Shown: in pieces, positions 55,160-63,959 of the stretch | Layout: every line of letters starts with the position of its first letter | How positions within the stretch are numbered: the stretch's first letter is position 1 | NCBI GenBank assembly: GCA_019750915.1 | Contig: JAIENY010000004.1 | Location: forward strand, 124,001 to 188,000 | Length of the DNA stretch: 64,000 nucleotides | Source: Xanthobacteraceae bacterium | Lineage (GTDB): Bacteria > Pseudomonadota > Alphaproteobacteria > Rhizobiales > Xanthobacteraceae | Direction: 5' to 3' | Translations under genes and position numbers: made by a program | Notes under the pieces: generated by a model | Seen by the model: only the letters and a program-made list of their open reading frames with translations | What the model was told of the DNA's origin: nothing | Databases searched by the model: none

Positions 55160-56776
55160 TCAGGCCGCGATCGAACCCTCCTTGGTGTCAGCAAGGATCA
55201 TGTCCGAGGCCTTTTCTGCGATCATCACGGCGGGTGCGTGCGTGTTACCGGAGACAAGCGTCGGCATGATCGAACAATCGACGACGCGCAGGCCCCCAAT
55301 GCCATGCACGCGAAGGCTCGCATCCGTCACCGCCATGGAGTCCATTCCCATCTTGCAGGTCCCGCTCGGATGGAAGATGGTCGCGCCGTTGCCACGCGCG
55401 AAATCCAGAATATCCTCGTCGGACATGACGGAAGACCCCGGCTTGTATTCACTTGAGATGTAAGGCTTTAACGCATCAGACGATGCCAGCTTTCGCGCAT
55501 ACTTAATGGATTCGACAGCGCAAATCCGGTCGGTTTCCGCAGCAAGATAATTCGGTCGCATGGATGGCGGCTGAAATGGATCGTCCGACTGAATGTTGAC
55601 GGCTCCGCGTGACTCGGGCCGCAACTGACAGACCGAAAAAGTGCAGCCGGACCAATCGTGCGGCTTGCCGCCGGCCTGATCCGCCGACAGGGTAGCGAAG
55701 TGAAACTGGATGTCCGGCGTTTTTGATCCGGGAAGAATACGGGTGAACAAGCCCCCCTGATTGATTCCTATTCCAAGCGGACCCGTTCCCTTCAACAGCC
55801 ACTTTAAGCCAACCTTGGCTTGGCCCGTGAGCGTTCGCAGATCGTCGTTGGTGGTGATCGGCTTGGACACGCGGTACATCAGGCGAAACTGCAGGTGGTC
55901 CTGCAGGTTCTGACCAACGCCGGGCAGATGATGGATGACATCGATGCCGTGGCTTTGCAGAAGGTTCGCCGGACCTATCCCTGAGAGCTGGAGCAATTGC
56001 GGCGACTGAAGTGCGCCAGAAGACAAGATCACCTCGCGCGCGGCACGTGCTTCACGTTCGACGCCGTTCTGACGATACTTCACACCAACCGCGCGTTTGC
56101 CTTCAAGGATAATCCCCGTCGCCTGCGCGTCGGTTTCGATTCGCAAATTGGTACGGTTACGTGCCGGCTTGAGATAAGCCACCGCAGAACTGATCCGCCA
56201 GCCGTTATGGGTGAAGAGCTGATAATAACCCACGCCCTCCTGATTGCCGCTGTTGAAATCATGCGTTCGTGGCACACCAAGCTCTTGTGCACCGCGAATA
56301 ATCGCTTCCATCAATTCATTTTTTTCGACGATGTCCGATGACCATAACGGGCCATCGCCGCCGTGGGTCTGGCTTGCGCCGCGGCTGTTGTGCTCTGACT
56401 TGATGAAATAAGGCAGGACGCTATTCCAGTCCCACCCGGCGTTGCCGAGTTGCGCCCAGTGATCGTAATCCTCCCGCTGTCCGCGGATGAAGATCAAACC
56501 GTTGATCGAACTTGATCCGCCGAGGCCACGTCCACGCGGCCAGTAGATCTTTCGATCTTTCATATTGGCCTCTGGGTCGGTGTAAAAACCCCAGTTGTAG
56601 GCCTTGTGAAACATCGTCTTCCCATAACCGATGGGAATGTGAATCCAGAGGTAATTGTCCTTGGGGCCGGCCTCCAGAAGCAGAACCTTGTGACGACCGT
56701 TCGCGCTCAACCGATTGGCAAGCACACAGCCGGCTGAACCAGCACCCACGACGATGTAATCGAATTGCTCGTGCAT
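55160..56776 (-). CDS. iseJ: GMC-family dehydrogenase, probable isethionate dehydrogenase
   Basis: The 538-residue flavoprotein has the FAD motif DYIVVGAGSAGCVLANRLSA, the GMC signature RGRGLGGSSSINGLIFIRGQ and the active-site segments FHPSGTCKMG and NTHAPAVMIAEKAS. It resembles choline dehydrogenase, as IseJ does. IseJ oxidises isethionate to sulfoacetaldehyde, the Xsc substrate. Closeness to xsc, a carrier and an IclR gene favours this over choline or another alcohol. Confidence 0.78.
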   Translation of the reverse strand: MHEQFDYIVVGAGSAGCVLANRLSANGRHKVLLLEAGPKDNYLWIHIPIGYGKTMFHKAYNWGFYTDPEANMKDRKIYWPRGRGLGGSSSINGLIFIRGQREDYDHWAQLGNAGWDWNSVLPYFIKSEHNSRGASQTHGGDGPLWSSDIVEKNELMEAIIRGAQELGVPRTHDFNSGNQEGVGYYQLFTHNGWRISSAVAYLKPARNRTNLRIETDAQATGIILEGKRAVGVKYRQNGVEREARAAREVILSSGALQSPQLLQLSGIGPANLLQSHGIDVIHHLPGVGQNLQDHLQFRLMYRVSKPITTNDDLRTLTGQAKVGLKWLLKGTGPLGIGINQGGLFTRILPGSKTPDIQFHFATLSADQAGGKPHDWSGCTFSVCQLRPESRGAVNIQSDDPFQPPSMRPNYLAAETDRICAVESIKYARKLASSDALKPYISSEYKPGSSVMSDEDILDFARGNGATIFHPSGTCKMGMDSMAVTDASLRVHGIGGLRVVDCSIMPTLVSGNTHAPAVMIAEKASDMILADTKEGSIAA

Positions 56777-56890
56777 TCCATCCCCGAATATTTCATTTAT
56801 TGAGACGATTTATCTTGAAGGTTGAGCCCGAGGTAAAAATTTGTCAACGTACTGAAATCGCTTCCAACCCATTTATCGGGACGGTCACAT

Positions 56891-57712
56891 ATGTCGGTGC
56901 AGGAAACGTCGTCAGTCTCAGAGCGCGCACTGCTGCTCCTTGAGATTATCGCCAAGGCTGAAGAGCCACCGAACCTCAATGAGTTGATGACGGCAATTCA
57001 ATTGCCGAAGGCGACGACGCATCGCTTCGTTTCGCTGCTTGAACAATTGGGGTTTGTGCAAAGAGCCGCCGACGGACGACGATATGAAATCGGCCACCGT
57101 CTGACGGCGCTTGCTCTCGACGCAATGCGTCATTCATTTCAGGTGGCGCCAAGGCGGGCCATTCTCTCCGCACTCGTCAATGAAACGGGAGAAACGTGCA
57201 ACATCACTATGCTCGATGGAGATCGCCTTGTGTATCTCGATCGCGTCGAGTCGGATTGGCCGCTGCAGTTCCGCCTGAAGATCGGATCTCATGTGCCCTT
57301 GCATTGCACCGCCAGCGGCAAGCTGTTCTTGGCTTTCGCCTCGCCCTCGCTGCGGAAAGCTGTGTTTCGCACGCACCCACTGCCTCGGCACACGCCCCGA
57401 ACGCTGACCACTGCGGTGGAAATTGAACACGCTCTGGACGAGATCCGCAGAACAGGGGTCGGTACCGACAATGAGGAATTCATCGAAGGCATGTCTGCCG
57501 CTGCCGTACCCGTTTATGATTCCAAAGGGCGCATATTCGCGACGGTCGCCGTCCACGGGCCCGTCTCGCGGCTTCCCCTCTCGCGCGCGCTGTCGTTCGT
57601 GCCGGCCTTAAAGCGCGCGGCGCGCGCAATCGAGAACACGATGCTTGAACAAAAGTCACCCACCTATCACAACGGTCAACGCTCCGCTCACGAAATCCCA
57701 ACCTCGGTCTGA
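56891..57712 (+). CDS. iseR: IclR-family regulator (probable isethionate control)
   Basis: The 273-residue protein has a winged helix (LNELMTAIQLPKATTHRFVSLLE) and the effector domain with CNITMLDGDRLVYLDRVESD and TASGKLFLAFASP. It is divergent from iseJ and closely resembles the other IclR protein of the island, so duplication is likely. A TGAAATCGCTTCCA stretch at 56853-56866 resembles half of an IclR site. The putative exporter follows 37 bp downstream and may be coexpressed. Confidence 0.8.
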   Translation: MSVQETSSVSERALLLLEIIAKAEEPPNLNELMTAIQLPKATTHRFVSLLEQLGFVQRAADGRRYEIGHRLTALALDAMRHSFQVAPRRAILSALVNETGETCNITMLDGDRLVYLDRVESDWPLQFRLKIGSHVPLHCTASGKLFLAFASPSLRKAVFRTHPLPRHTPRTLTTAVEIEHALDEIRRTGVGTDNEEFIEGMSAAAVPVYDSKGRIFATVAVHGPVSRLPLSRALSFVPALKRAARAIENTMLEQKSPTYHNGQRSAHEIPTSV

Positions 57713-57749
57713 ACGATTGGACCGCAAAAAACGTAATTCAGGAAACGTC

Positions 57750-58814
57750 ATGCACGCTAAAATATCTTCGGCAACAAGCCTTCCCCAGAAGATGGGCCAG
57801 TTTCTCTTGTCGGTCATTCCCGGCACTCTTGTTTGCGCGGCAATCACTCTTGTCGCGATGGGAGCACAGCACATCGAAGAGCTGACGTTTGCTCATCCCT
57901 ATGTCGAGGCATTGGTTCTCGCGATCCTCATCGGGATCATCATTCGCAGCCTTTGGCAACCGGATGCAAAATGGAAACCCGGCATCAACTTCTGCGCCAA
58001 ATTTCTGCTCGAGGTTGCGGTCATGCTTCTGGGCGCATCCATCAGCTTTGGGGCGATCATGGCATCCGGCCCGGCCCTGTTGGCGGGTATCGTTTTCGCG
58101 GTGATCCTGGCGCTTTTGGCGAGCTACATGATCGGCCGCATGCTCGGACTGTCGCAGCACATTTCAATTCTGATCGCCTGCGGCAATTCGATCTGCGGCA
58201 ATTCCGCGATCGCTGCAGTCGCGCCGGTGATTGGCGCCAGCAGTGACGACATTGCATCGTCGATTGCCTTCACCGCCGTGCTCGGCGTCGTCATCGTGCT
58301 CGGGCTTCCGCTCGCATTCCCTCTGCTTCATTTGAATGAAACGCAATACGGGACGCTCGCCGGCCTTTCCGTTTACGCCGTCCCTCAGGTGCTGGCGGCG
58401 ACTATTCCGATCGGTCTGGTTGCGACGCAGGTCGGAACGCTGGTCAAGCTGGTCCGCGTTCTGATGCTTGGCCCAGTGGTTGTCGTGCTGTCGCTTCTGC
58501 GCAGCAAGATTACGGACGATCAAGGCAACCTGCCGAAGAAACCCGGACTGCTTCAGCTTGTGCCGTGGTTCATCATCGGCTTCCTCATTCTGGCCGCGGT
58601 CAGATCACTCGGCTTTGTGCCCGATTCGGCTCTGAAACCGCTAACTGTCACGGCGGGTGTCCTCACCATCCTCTCGATGGCCGCATTGGGTCTTGGCGTC
58701 GATGTCAGGGTCATTGGCAAACTCGGCGGCCGGGTCACAACGGCCGTTACGGGCTCATTGATCGTGCTGCTGGCCATCAGCCTGTTGCTGATTCATCTGC
58801 TGGACATCCATTGA
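57750..58814 (+). CDS. YeiH-family putative sulfite/sulfate exporter
   Basis: I choose the ATG at 57750 (MHAKISSATSLPQKMGQFLL), because AGGAAA lies just before it. The 354-residue membrane protein has about ten helices and the UPF0324/YeiH pattern: ILIACGNSICGNSAIAAVAP, YAVPQVLAATIPIG and MAALGLGVDVRVIGKLGG. Homologues called TauZ accompany sulfonate-degradation genes and are thought to export sulfate or sulfite; transport is not proven. It sits behind the IclR gene of the isethionate branch. Confidence 0.83.
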   Translation: MHAKISSATSLPQKMGQFLLSVIPGTLVCAAITLVAMGAQHIEELTFAHPYVEALVLAILIGIIIRSLWQPDAKWKPGINFCAKFLLEVAVMLLGASISFGAIMASGPALLAGIVFAVILALLASYMIGRMLGLSQHISILIACGNSICGNSAIAAVAPVIGASSDDIASSIAFTAVLGVVIVLGLPLAFPLLHLNETQYGTLAGLSVYAVPQVLAATIPIGLVATQVGTLVKLVRVLMLGPVVVVLSLLRSKITDDQGNLPKKPGLLQLVPWFIIGFLILAAVRSLGFVPDSALKPLTVTAGVLTILSMAALGLGVDVRVIGKLGGRVTTAVTGSLIVLLAISLLLIHLLDIH

Positions 58815-58815
58815 A

Positions 58816-58984
58816 CCGGCCAGTCTGGCGAATATAGGTCTGGCCGGAGGGGTAAAGAAAAAGAATCCTCCGCCAGGGCTTCCCGGCGACAGCTTTGTGC
58901 TCCGAAGCTGTCGCATTATGCAGCTTCCTTTCCTTGAAACCATTGATTTAACGATACAAATTGACGTCACCAATACAAGGTGAC
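58816..58984. other. Hairpin-rich gap, last hairpin covering a ribosome site
   Basis: Three inverted repeats lie here. CCGGCCAG at 58816-58823 pairs with CTGGCCGG at 58840-58847. GCGACAGCTT at 58886-58895 pairs perfectly with AAGCTGTCGC at 58905-58914. GTCACC at 58966-58971 pairs with GGTGAC at 58979-58984. The last arm contains the ribosome site of the small gene at 58989. The first hairpin may end the exporter transcript, though it lacks a T run. Confidence 0.45.
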
Positions 58985-58988
58985 TGTC

Positions 58989-59267
58989 ATGACCAAGCAC
59001 GCCAGCCTCTCCGAATTTTTCGATAAGTATCCGAGCGTCGGCCACCGTGCACCGCTGGGCGTTAACGAGCAGGAATTGTCGAACTGGGCCGGACAATCGG
59101 TTTCGGCCAAGCACAAGTCCGGCGTCGGGCGCCTCGGCACGTTGGCCTTTTGGACGGTCATCGCGGGCCTGCTGATCGCCCGCTTCTTCGTCATCGACCC
59201 TGCGAAATTGCGTCCCGTCGAGACCTCAAATCCGGTTACCGTTTCGCAGTCTGCGCTGAGCCGTTGA
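58989..59267 (+). CDS. Small single-pass membrane protein, unknown
   Basis: The 92-residue product starts MTKHASLSEFFDKYPSVGHR behind AAGGTG. Residues about 48-68 form one membrane helix (LGTLAFWTVIAGLLIARFFV). I do not recognise a family. The gene is alone, between the exporter and the efflux genes, with a hairpin over its ribosome site and a terminator behind it. Confidence 0.6.
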   Translation: MTKHASLSEFFDKYPSVGHRAPLGVNEQELSNWAGQSVSAKHKSGVGRLGTLAFWTVIAGLLIARFFVIDPAKLRPVETSNPVTVSQSALSR

Positions 59268-59296
59268 CAAGTCATCGCCCGCTTTGAATTAAATTA

Positions 59297-59333
59297 AAAC
59301 GGCCCTGCGAGATCATCTCGCAGGGCCGTTTCC
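59297..59333. terminator. Bidirectional terminator before the efflux genes
   Basis: AAACGGCCCTGCGAGAT pairs with ATCTCGCAGGGCCGTTT almost loop-free, with flanking A residues. It lies between convergent genes. Confidence 0.85.
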
Positions 59334-59353
59334 TTGATACGACGTCCTTGACG

Positions 59354-62300
59354 TCAGTGCGGCTTCGTCTCCAGCTTCTTGTAAGACCGGCCGTTTCTGG
59401 CTGAAAAGGCGGCCCGCACTTTCTTTCCGGCCGTCTGCACGACGACATAGAAAGCAGGCGTAAACAGCAATCCGAACACTGTCACTCCGAGCATCCCGAA
59501 GAACACCGCCGTTCCGAGAGACTGGCGCATTTCCGAACCTGCGCCAGTGGCGACGACAAGCGGAGCGACGCCGAGAATAAAGGCGAACGAGGTCATCAGG
59601 ATCGGACGCAATCTGGTGCGCGCCGCGCGTACGGCCGCATCCACCGGGGATGCCCCCTCCTCTTCTGCCTGACGTGCAAACTCAACGATCAGAATCGCGT
59701 TCTTCGCAGCTAGGCCTACCAAAACGACGAACCCAATCTGGGCCAGAACGTCGATCGGCATGTTGCGGGTCAGAAGACCCGTCACCGACGCCAGCAGACA
59801 CATTGGAACGATCATCACGACCGCCAGCGGCAACTTCCAGCTCTCATACTGGGCGGCCAGAACGAGGAACACGAACAACGCGGCTGCGCCGAAGATGAGG
59901 ATCGTCGGCGTGCCCCGCTGTTGCTGCTGAAACGCAAGCTCGGTCCACTCGAAACCGATGCCCGGCGGAAGAACCTCATGCGCGAGCTCTTCCATCCGAT
60001 GCAGTGCCGACCCCGTTGCAACGTCAGGCGCAGCAACTCCCATCACCTCCGCCGCGGGGAACAGGTTGTACCGCGGCACTCGGTAAGGTGCGTTCTCATA
60101 GTTCAACTTCGCGACCGTACCGACCGGAACCATTTCCCCTGACGTATTGCGCGCTTTCAAACGCCCGATGTCAGAAGGATCCATCCTGAACTTTCCGTCG
60201 GCCTGCGCGATGACCTGATAGGTCCTGCCGAGAAAATTGAAGTCATTGACGTATTGCGAGCCGAGATAAACCTGCAGCGTCGAGAATACGTCGGTCGGAG
60301 TAAGACCAACCTTCTCCGCTTTCTCGCGGTCGATATCGGCGTAGACCGACGGAGAGCGTGTACTAAATAGCGTGAACACGCCGGCGAAATGCGGATCCTT
60401 GTTGGCGGCAGCCACCATTTCCTGGCTGGCTTTGGCAAGAGCGGCGGAGCCCAGGCCTGCCCTGTCCTGCAACATCATTTTGAATCCGCCTGCGTTGCCG
60501 ATGCCCTGCACCGGCGGCGGAGGAATCGTCAACACATAAGCATCCTTGATCACCGACAGCCGCTTGCGCAAGTCAGCCAGCACGGTGGCGGCGGTGACAC
60601 CCTCGACATCGTGGTTGTAGAGGGACGGCAGCGCCGAGAAGATCGTTCCGGCGTTCGACGATATTGTGAACGTGGTTGCGTCCAGACCCGCAAATGGCGC
60701 CACATGCTCGACGCCACGTGTCGACAGGATGATCTCGATTGCCTGCTTGACCACGGCCTCCGTTCTCTGAAGCGTCGCACCCGCCGGAAGCTGGACAACC
60801 GTGATAAGATATCCCTGATCCTGCTCCGGAATAAATCCCGTCGGCGCGCGCGCAAACTGCACGCCTGTCGCTCCAATCAGCAATACATACGCGGCGAGCA
60901 CCACACCCAGCGTCTGGACCAATCGCCGCGTCATGCGACCGTACGCCGTCGACAGCCACTCAAAGCCGAAATTGAAGCGATCGAAACCACTCTTGATAAT
61001 CCGCGCAATCCAGGTGCTCTGATCGTTGTGCTCGGATTGATGTGCGCGAAACAAAACAGCGCAGAGAGCTGGGCTGAGCGTCAGCGAAACAAAGCACGAG
61101 ATGATGGTCGATGCCGCGATCGTCACCGCGAATTGCCGAAAGAATTCGCCGGTGATTCCAGACAGGAAGGCGGAAGGTACAAACACGGCACACAAGGTCA
61201 GCGCGATGGAGATCAATGCACCACCGACCTCGTCCATCGTGACTTGAGCAGCTTCTTTCGGAGACAAACCCCGTTCGAGGTTGCGCTCGACGTTCTCCAC
61301 CACGACGATAGCATCGTCGACGACGATTCCGACCGCCAGCACGAGCCCGAACAACGAGAGGTTGTTGAGCGAAATTCCGACCGCGTAGAGAATCGTGAAT
61401 GTTCCCACGAGCGAAACCGGAATCGCGATCACCGGAATAATCGCCGCGCGCCAGCTTTGCAGGAACAAAAACACCACGCCAACCACAAGAAGGATGGCGA
61501 TGAAAATCGTCGTGATCACCTCATCGACCGATTTTCCGACGAAAACGGTCGGATCGTAAATAACCTTATATTCAACGCCGGGCGGGAAGTCCTTTGCCAG
61601 CGTTTTTACGGTCGCAAGAACTTCGTGCTCGACCGCAAGGGAGTTGGCGCCAGGCTGCGCGAATATCAGCAACGGAAGACCGGGACCTCTATCCATAAAG
61701 GCTGTCGAGCCGTAGTCGGCCGCACCGATTTCAACACGTCCGACATCCTTCAGGCGTGTGACACGCCCCTCGGAGTCTGATTTGAGCAGCACGTCGGCGA
61801 ACTGTTCCGGTGTCGACAACCGGCCCAAGGTCTGAACATTCAACTGGTAGGCGTATTTCGACGCCGTCGGCGGCTGATTAAGTACGCCCGCGGAGACCTG
61901 GACGTTCTGTGCTCGCAGCGCGGCCAGCACTTCACCCGCGCTCAGATTATGCGCCGCCACCTTGTCAGGATCGAGCCAGATGCGCATGGCGTATTCGCGC
62001 GCGCCCTGAAAGGTCACGTCGCCAACGCCCGGCAAGCGAGCCAGAATATCCTTCACATGCAATGTGGCGTAGTTCGACAGATAAAGCAGATCTCTTGAAC
62101 TGTCGGGCGAGTAAAGGTGGACGGCGAGCAGGATGTTCGGCGTTGCCTTGCGCACCTGAACCCCGAGCCGCTGCACGTCTTCCGGAAGCCGCGGCAGAGC
62201 ATCCTGCACGCGGTTCTGCGTCAGCATTTGCGCGACGTTCAGGTCGGTTCCGATCCTGAAGGTCACAGTCACCGTCAGCTTGCCGTCGCCCGTCGACTGG

Positions 62301-62545
62301 CTGTTCATATACAGCATGCTTTCCACGCCGTTGATCTGCTGTTCCAACGGAGTGGCAACCGTCTTGGAGACGGTTTCAGCGGATGCGCCAGGATACTGGG
62401 TCGTAATCTGAACTGTTGGCGGCACGATCTCGGGATACTGGGAGATCGGCAGGATCACCAACGCACCCAAACCGATCAGCGTCACGAATGTACTGAGGAC
62501 GGTCGCAAAAATCGGTCGGTCAATAAAGATTCGTGAGAGCGACAT
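59354..62545 (-). CDS. RND multidrug efflux inner-membrane transporter (HAE1 type)
   Basis: The 1063-residue protein has the AcrB-type layout of 12 membrane helices and two large periplasmic loops. It begins SRIFIDRPIFATVLSTFVTL. Further marks are GIVVDDAIVVVENVERNLERG with the proton-relay Asp pair, and VGLAAKNAILIVEFARQAEE. It expels drugs or other toxic compounds with its adaptor and an outer-membrane channel not encoded here. It follows the adaptor gene by 14 bp. Confidence 0.95.
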   Translation of the reverse strand: MSLSRIFIDRPIFATVLSTFVTLIGLGALVILPISQYPEIVPPTVQITTQYPGASAETVSKTVATPLEQQINGVESMLYMNSQSTGDGKLTVTVTFRIGTDLNVAQMLTQNRVQDALPRLPEDVQRLGVQVRKATPNILLAVHLYSPDSSRDLLYLSNYATLHVKDILARLPGVGDVTFQGAREYAMRIWLDPDKVAAHNLSAGEVLAALRAQNVQVSAGVLNQPPTASKYAYQLNVQTLGRLSTPEQFADVLLKSDSEGRVTRLKDVGRVEIGAADYGSTAFMDRGPGLPLLIFAQPGANSLAVEHEVLATVKTLAKDFPPGVEYKVIYDPTVFVGKSVDEVITTIFIAILLVVGVVFLFLQSWRAAIIPVIAIPVSLVGTFTILYAVGISLNNLSLFGLVLAVGIVVDDAIVVVENVERNLERGLSPKEAAQVTMDEVGGALISIALTLCAVFVPSAFLSGITGEFFRQFAVTIAASTIISCFVSLTLSPALCAVLFRAHQSEHNDQSTWIARIIKSGFDRFNFGFEWLSTAYGRMTRRLVQTLGVVLAAYVLLIGATGVQFARAPTGFIPEQDQGYLITVVQLPAGATLQRTEAVVKQAIEIILSTRGVEHVAPFAGLDATTFTISSNAGTIFSALPSLYNHDVEGVTAATVLADLRKRLSVIKDAYVLTIPPPPVQGIGNAGGFKMMLQDRAGLGSAALAKASQEMVAAANKDPHFAGVFTLFSTRSPSVYADIDREKAEKVGLTPTDVFSTLQVYLGSQYVNDFNFLGRTYQVIAQADGKFRMDPSDIGRLKARNTSGEMVPVGTVAKLNYENAPYRVPRYNLFPAAEVMGVAAPDVATGSALHRMEELAHEVLPPGIGFEWTELAFQQQQRGTPTILIFGAAALFVFLVLAAQYESWKLPLAVVMIVPMCLLASVTGLLTRNMPIDVLAQIGFVVLVGLAAKNAILIVEFARQAEEEGASPVDAAVRAARTRLRPILMTSFAFILGVAPLVVATGAGSEMRQSLGTAVFFGMLGVTVFGLLFTPAFYVVVQTAGKKVRAAFSARNGRSYKKLETKPH

Positions 62546-62559
62546 GTGAAATCCCTCCC

Positions 62560-63804
62560 CTAGCCGTCAACCGCGTGATCGAAGGTGATCGAACCCTCGT
62601 CCGGGGCGACCTTGGTTCCCGGTATCGCGCGCCCGAAGCCGCCGACCACGACATTATCGTTCGTATTCAATCCCGAACGAACGATTCGAAGGCCACCACG
62701 CAAATCACCAATCTCAACAATTTTAGGGGTTACCGTTCCGTCCGGAGCGACCGTCATGACGATATGCTGGGACTGATCGAGGATCACGGCCGCATCCGGA
62801 ATCATCAGCACGGAGGCCGGAGGAGACACCGCCAGTTGCAACCGCGCAAACTGACCCGGAGCAAGAAAAAGATCAGAATTCTGCAGCGTTGCGCGCGCGT
62901 GGATCGTTCCACTGGAGCGGTCCAGTGCGTTGTCGACAAAGTCCAACGTACCTTCGCGCCCGAGCTTGTTCTCGTCACTCAGACCAACAACCACACGGTT
63001 CGCGAGGTTGGCGGACGCGTGCTCCCGTGCCCGAGTGAAAGCGAGATAGTCCGATTCGCTCATATCGAAATCGAGATAAATCGGATCGAGCGACACCAGA
63101 GTCGCCAACAAGGTTGTCGGACTGACCGCCGCACGGCTGCCGGCGATCAGGCTGCCCAGCGAGACCTGACGTGCGCCAATGCGCCCCGTGAATGGCGCCG
63201 TCACACGGCAATATTCGAGGTCGAGTTCAGCGTCCTTGATCCTCGCCTTGGCATCTTCAACGGCAGCCAGTGCCGAGTCGGTGTCATTTGTCCGCTGGTC
63301 GACCGTCTCTTGCGACGCAAACTCGTTACGGCGCAGCGATTGAGCCCGCGACAACTGGGTGTTCGCAAGCGCCACGCGCGCGTTGGCGGCCTGCAACTGT
63401 GCCCGCGCCTCAGCCAGCTTGATTTCGTAAGGTCGCGGATCGATCACAAAAAGAAGATCGCCCTTGTGGACGATCTGGCCATCCCGAAAATGAATCTCGG
63501 TCAGCGTGCCGCCGACCTGTGCACGCAACTCCACCCGGTCGATTGCCGAAAACTGGCCAAGAAAACCGAGACGGCGATCAACATCTCGCTGAAGCGGCTT
63601 GCTGACGGTGACATGGGCCAAAGGCGCTGCCGGGGTGGCCGTCTGTGGCCGCTGGAAATACCGGAACCCGCCCCAGACCGCGCCAAGAGCAACGACCGCG
63701 ATGCCGACAAACAGAAGCTTGCGACCCAGCCCCGAGGGTTGATCCGCTCCTGCTACCTGGGAGTCGGCAGCCTCGATCTCCGAGCGTTTGGTAAAATCGT
63801 CCAT
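62560..63804 (-). CDS. RND efflux periplasmic adaptor (membrane fusion protein)
   Basis: The 414-residue protein has an N-terminal membrane anchor (residues about 28-50, LLFVGIAVVALGAVWGGFRY). A biotinyl-lipoyl-like part with EIHFRDGQIVHKGDLLFVID follows, then a long alpha-hairpin and beta-barrel parts with FTGRIGARQVSLGSLIAG. It links the transporter to the outer-membrane channel. It is the first gene of the pair, divergent from the TetR-type gene. Confidence 0.93.
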   Translation of the reverse strand: MDDFTKRSEIEAADSQVAGADQPSGLGRKLLFVGIAVVALGAVWGGFRYFQRPQTATPAAPLAHVTVSKPLQRDVDRRLGFLGQFSAIDRVELRAQVGGTLTEIHFRDGQIVHKGDLLFVIDPRPYEIKLAEARAQLQAANARVALANTQLSRAQSLRRNEFASQETVDQRTNDTDSALAAVEDAKARIKDAELDLEYCRVTAPFTGRIGARQVSLGSLIAGSRAAVSPTTLLATLVSLDPIYLDFDMSESDYLAFTRAREHASANLANRVVVGLSDENKLGREGTLDFVDNALDRSSGTIHARATLQNSDLFLAPGQFARLQLAVSPPASVLMIPDAAVILDQSQHIVMTVAPDGTVTPKIVEIGDLRGGLRIVRSGLNTNDNVVVGGFGRAIPGTKVAPDEGSITFDHAVDG

Positions 63805-63859
63805 GACGGGGCCTCACCACTTCAATTAATTTTGTGAATGTCCCCGAGCGTTCCCCACT

Positions 63860-63894
63860 CATTCCAACGAGTTTTTCTCTTTATTTCTGGAATG
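63860..63894. promoter_or_regulatory. Candidate TetR-type operator upstream of the efflux genes
   Basis: CATTCCA (63860-63866) and TGGAATG (63888-63894) form a perfect inverted repeat 21 bp apart. The second arm runs into an imperfect palindrome, GAATGATCGTTC. They lie in the divergent region between the adaptor and the regulator. Confidence 0.4.
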
Positions 63895-63959
63895 ATCGTT
63901 CTATATGTTCACCGCAACTACAATGAAAGAGCACTGACGTCAATAATTTTGGATCGATC

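Noticed and set aside
27000-58800. Sulfonate island as a recent integrative element
   Set aside because: No integrase, transposase, tRNA attachment site or direct repeats are visible at the borders.
62533-63837. 434-codon frame antisense to the RND adaptor
   Set aside because: Shadow of a GC-rich gene; the opposite strand has clear adaptor motifs.
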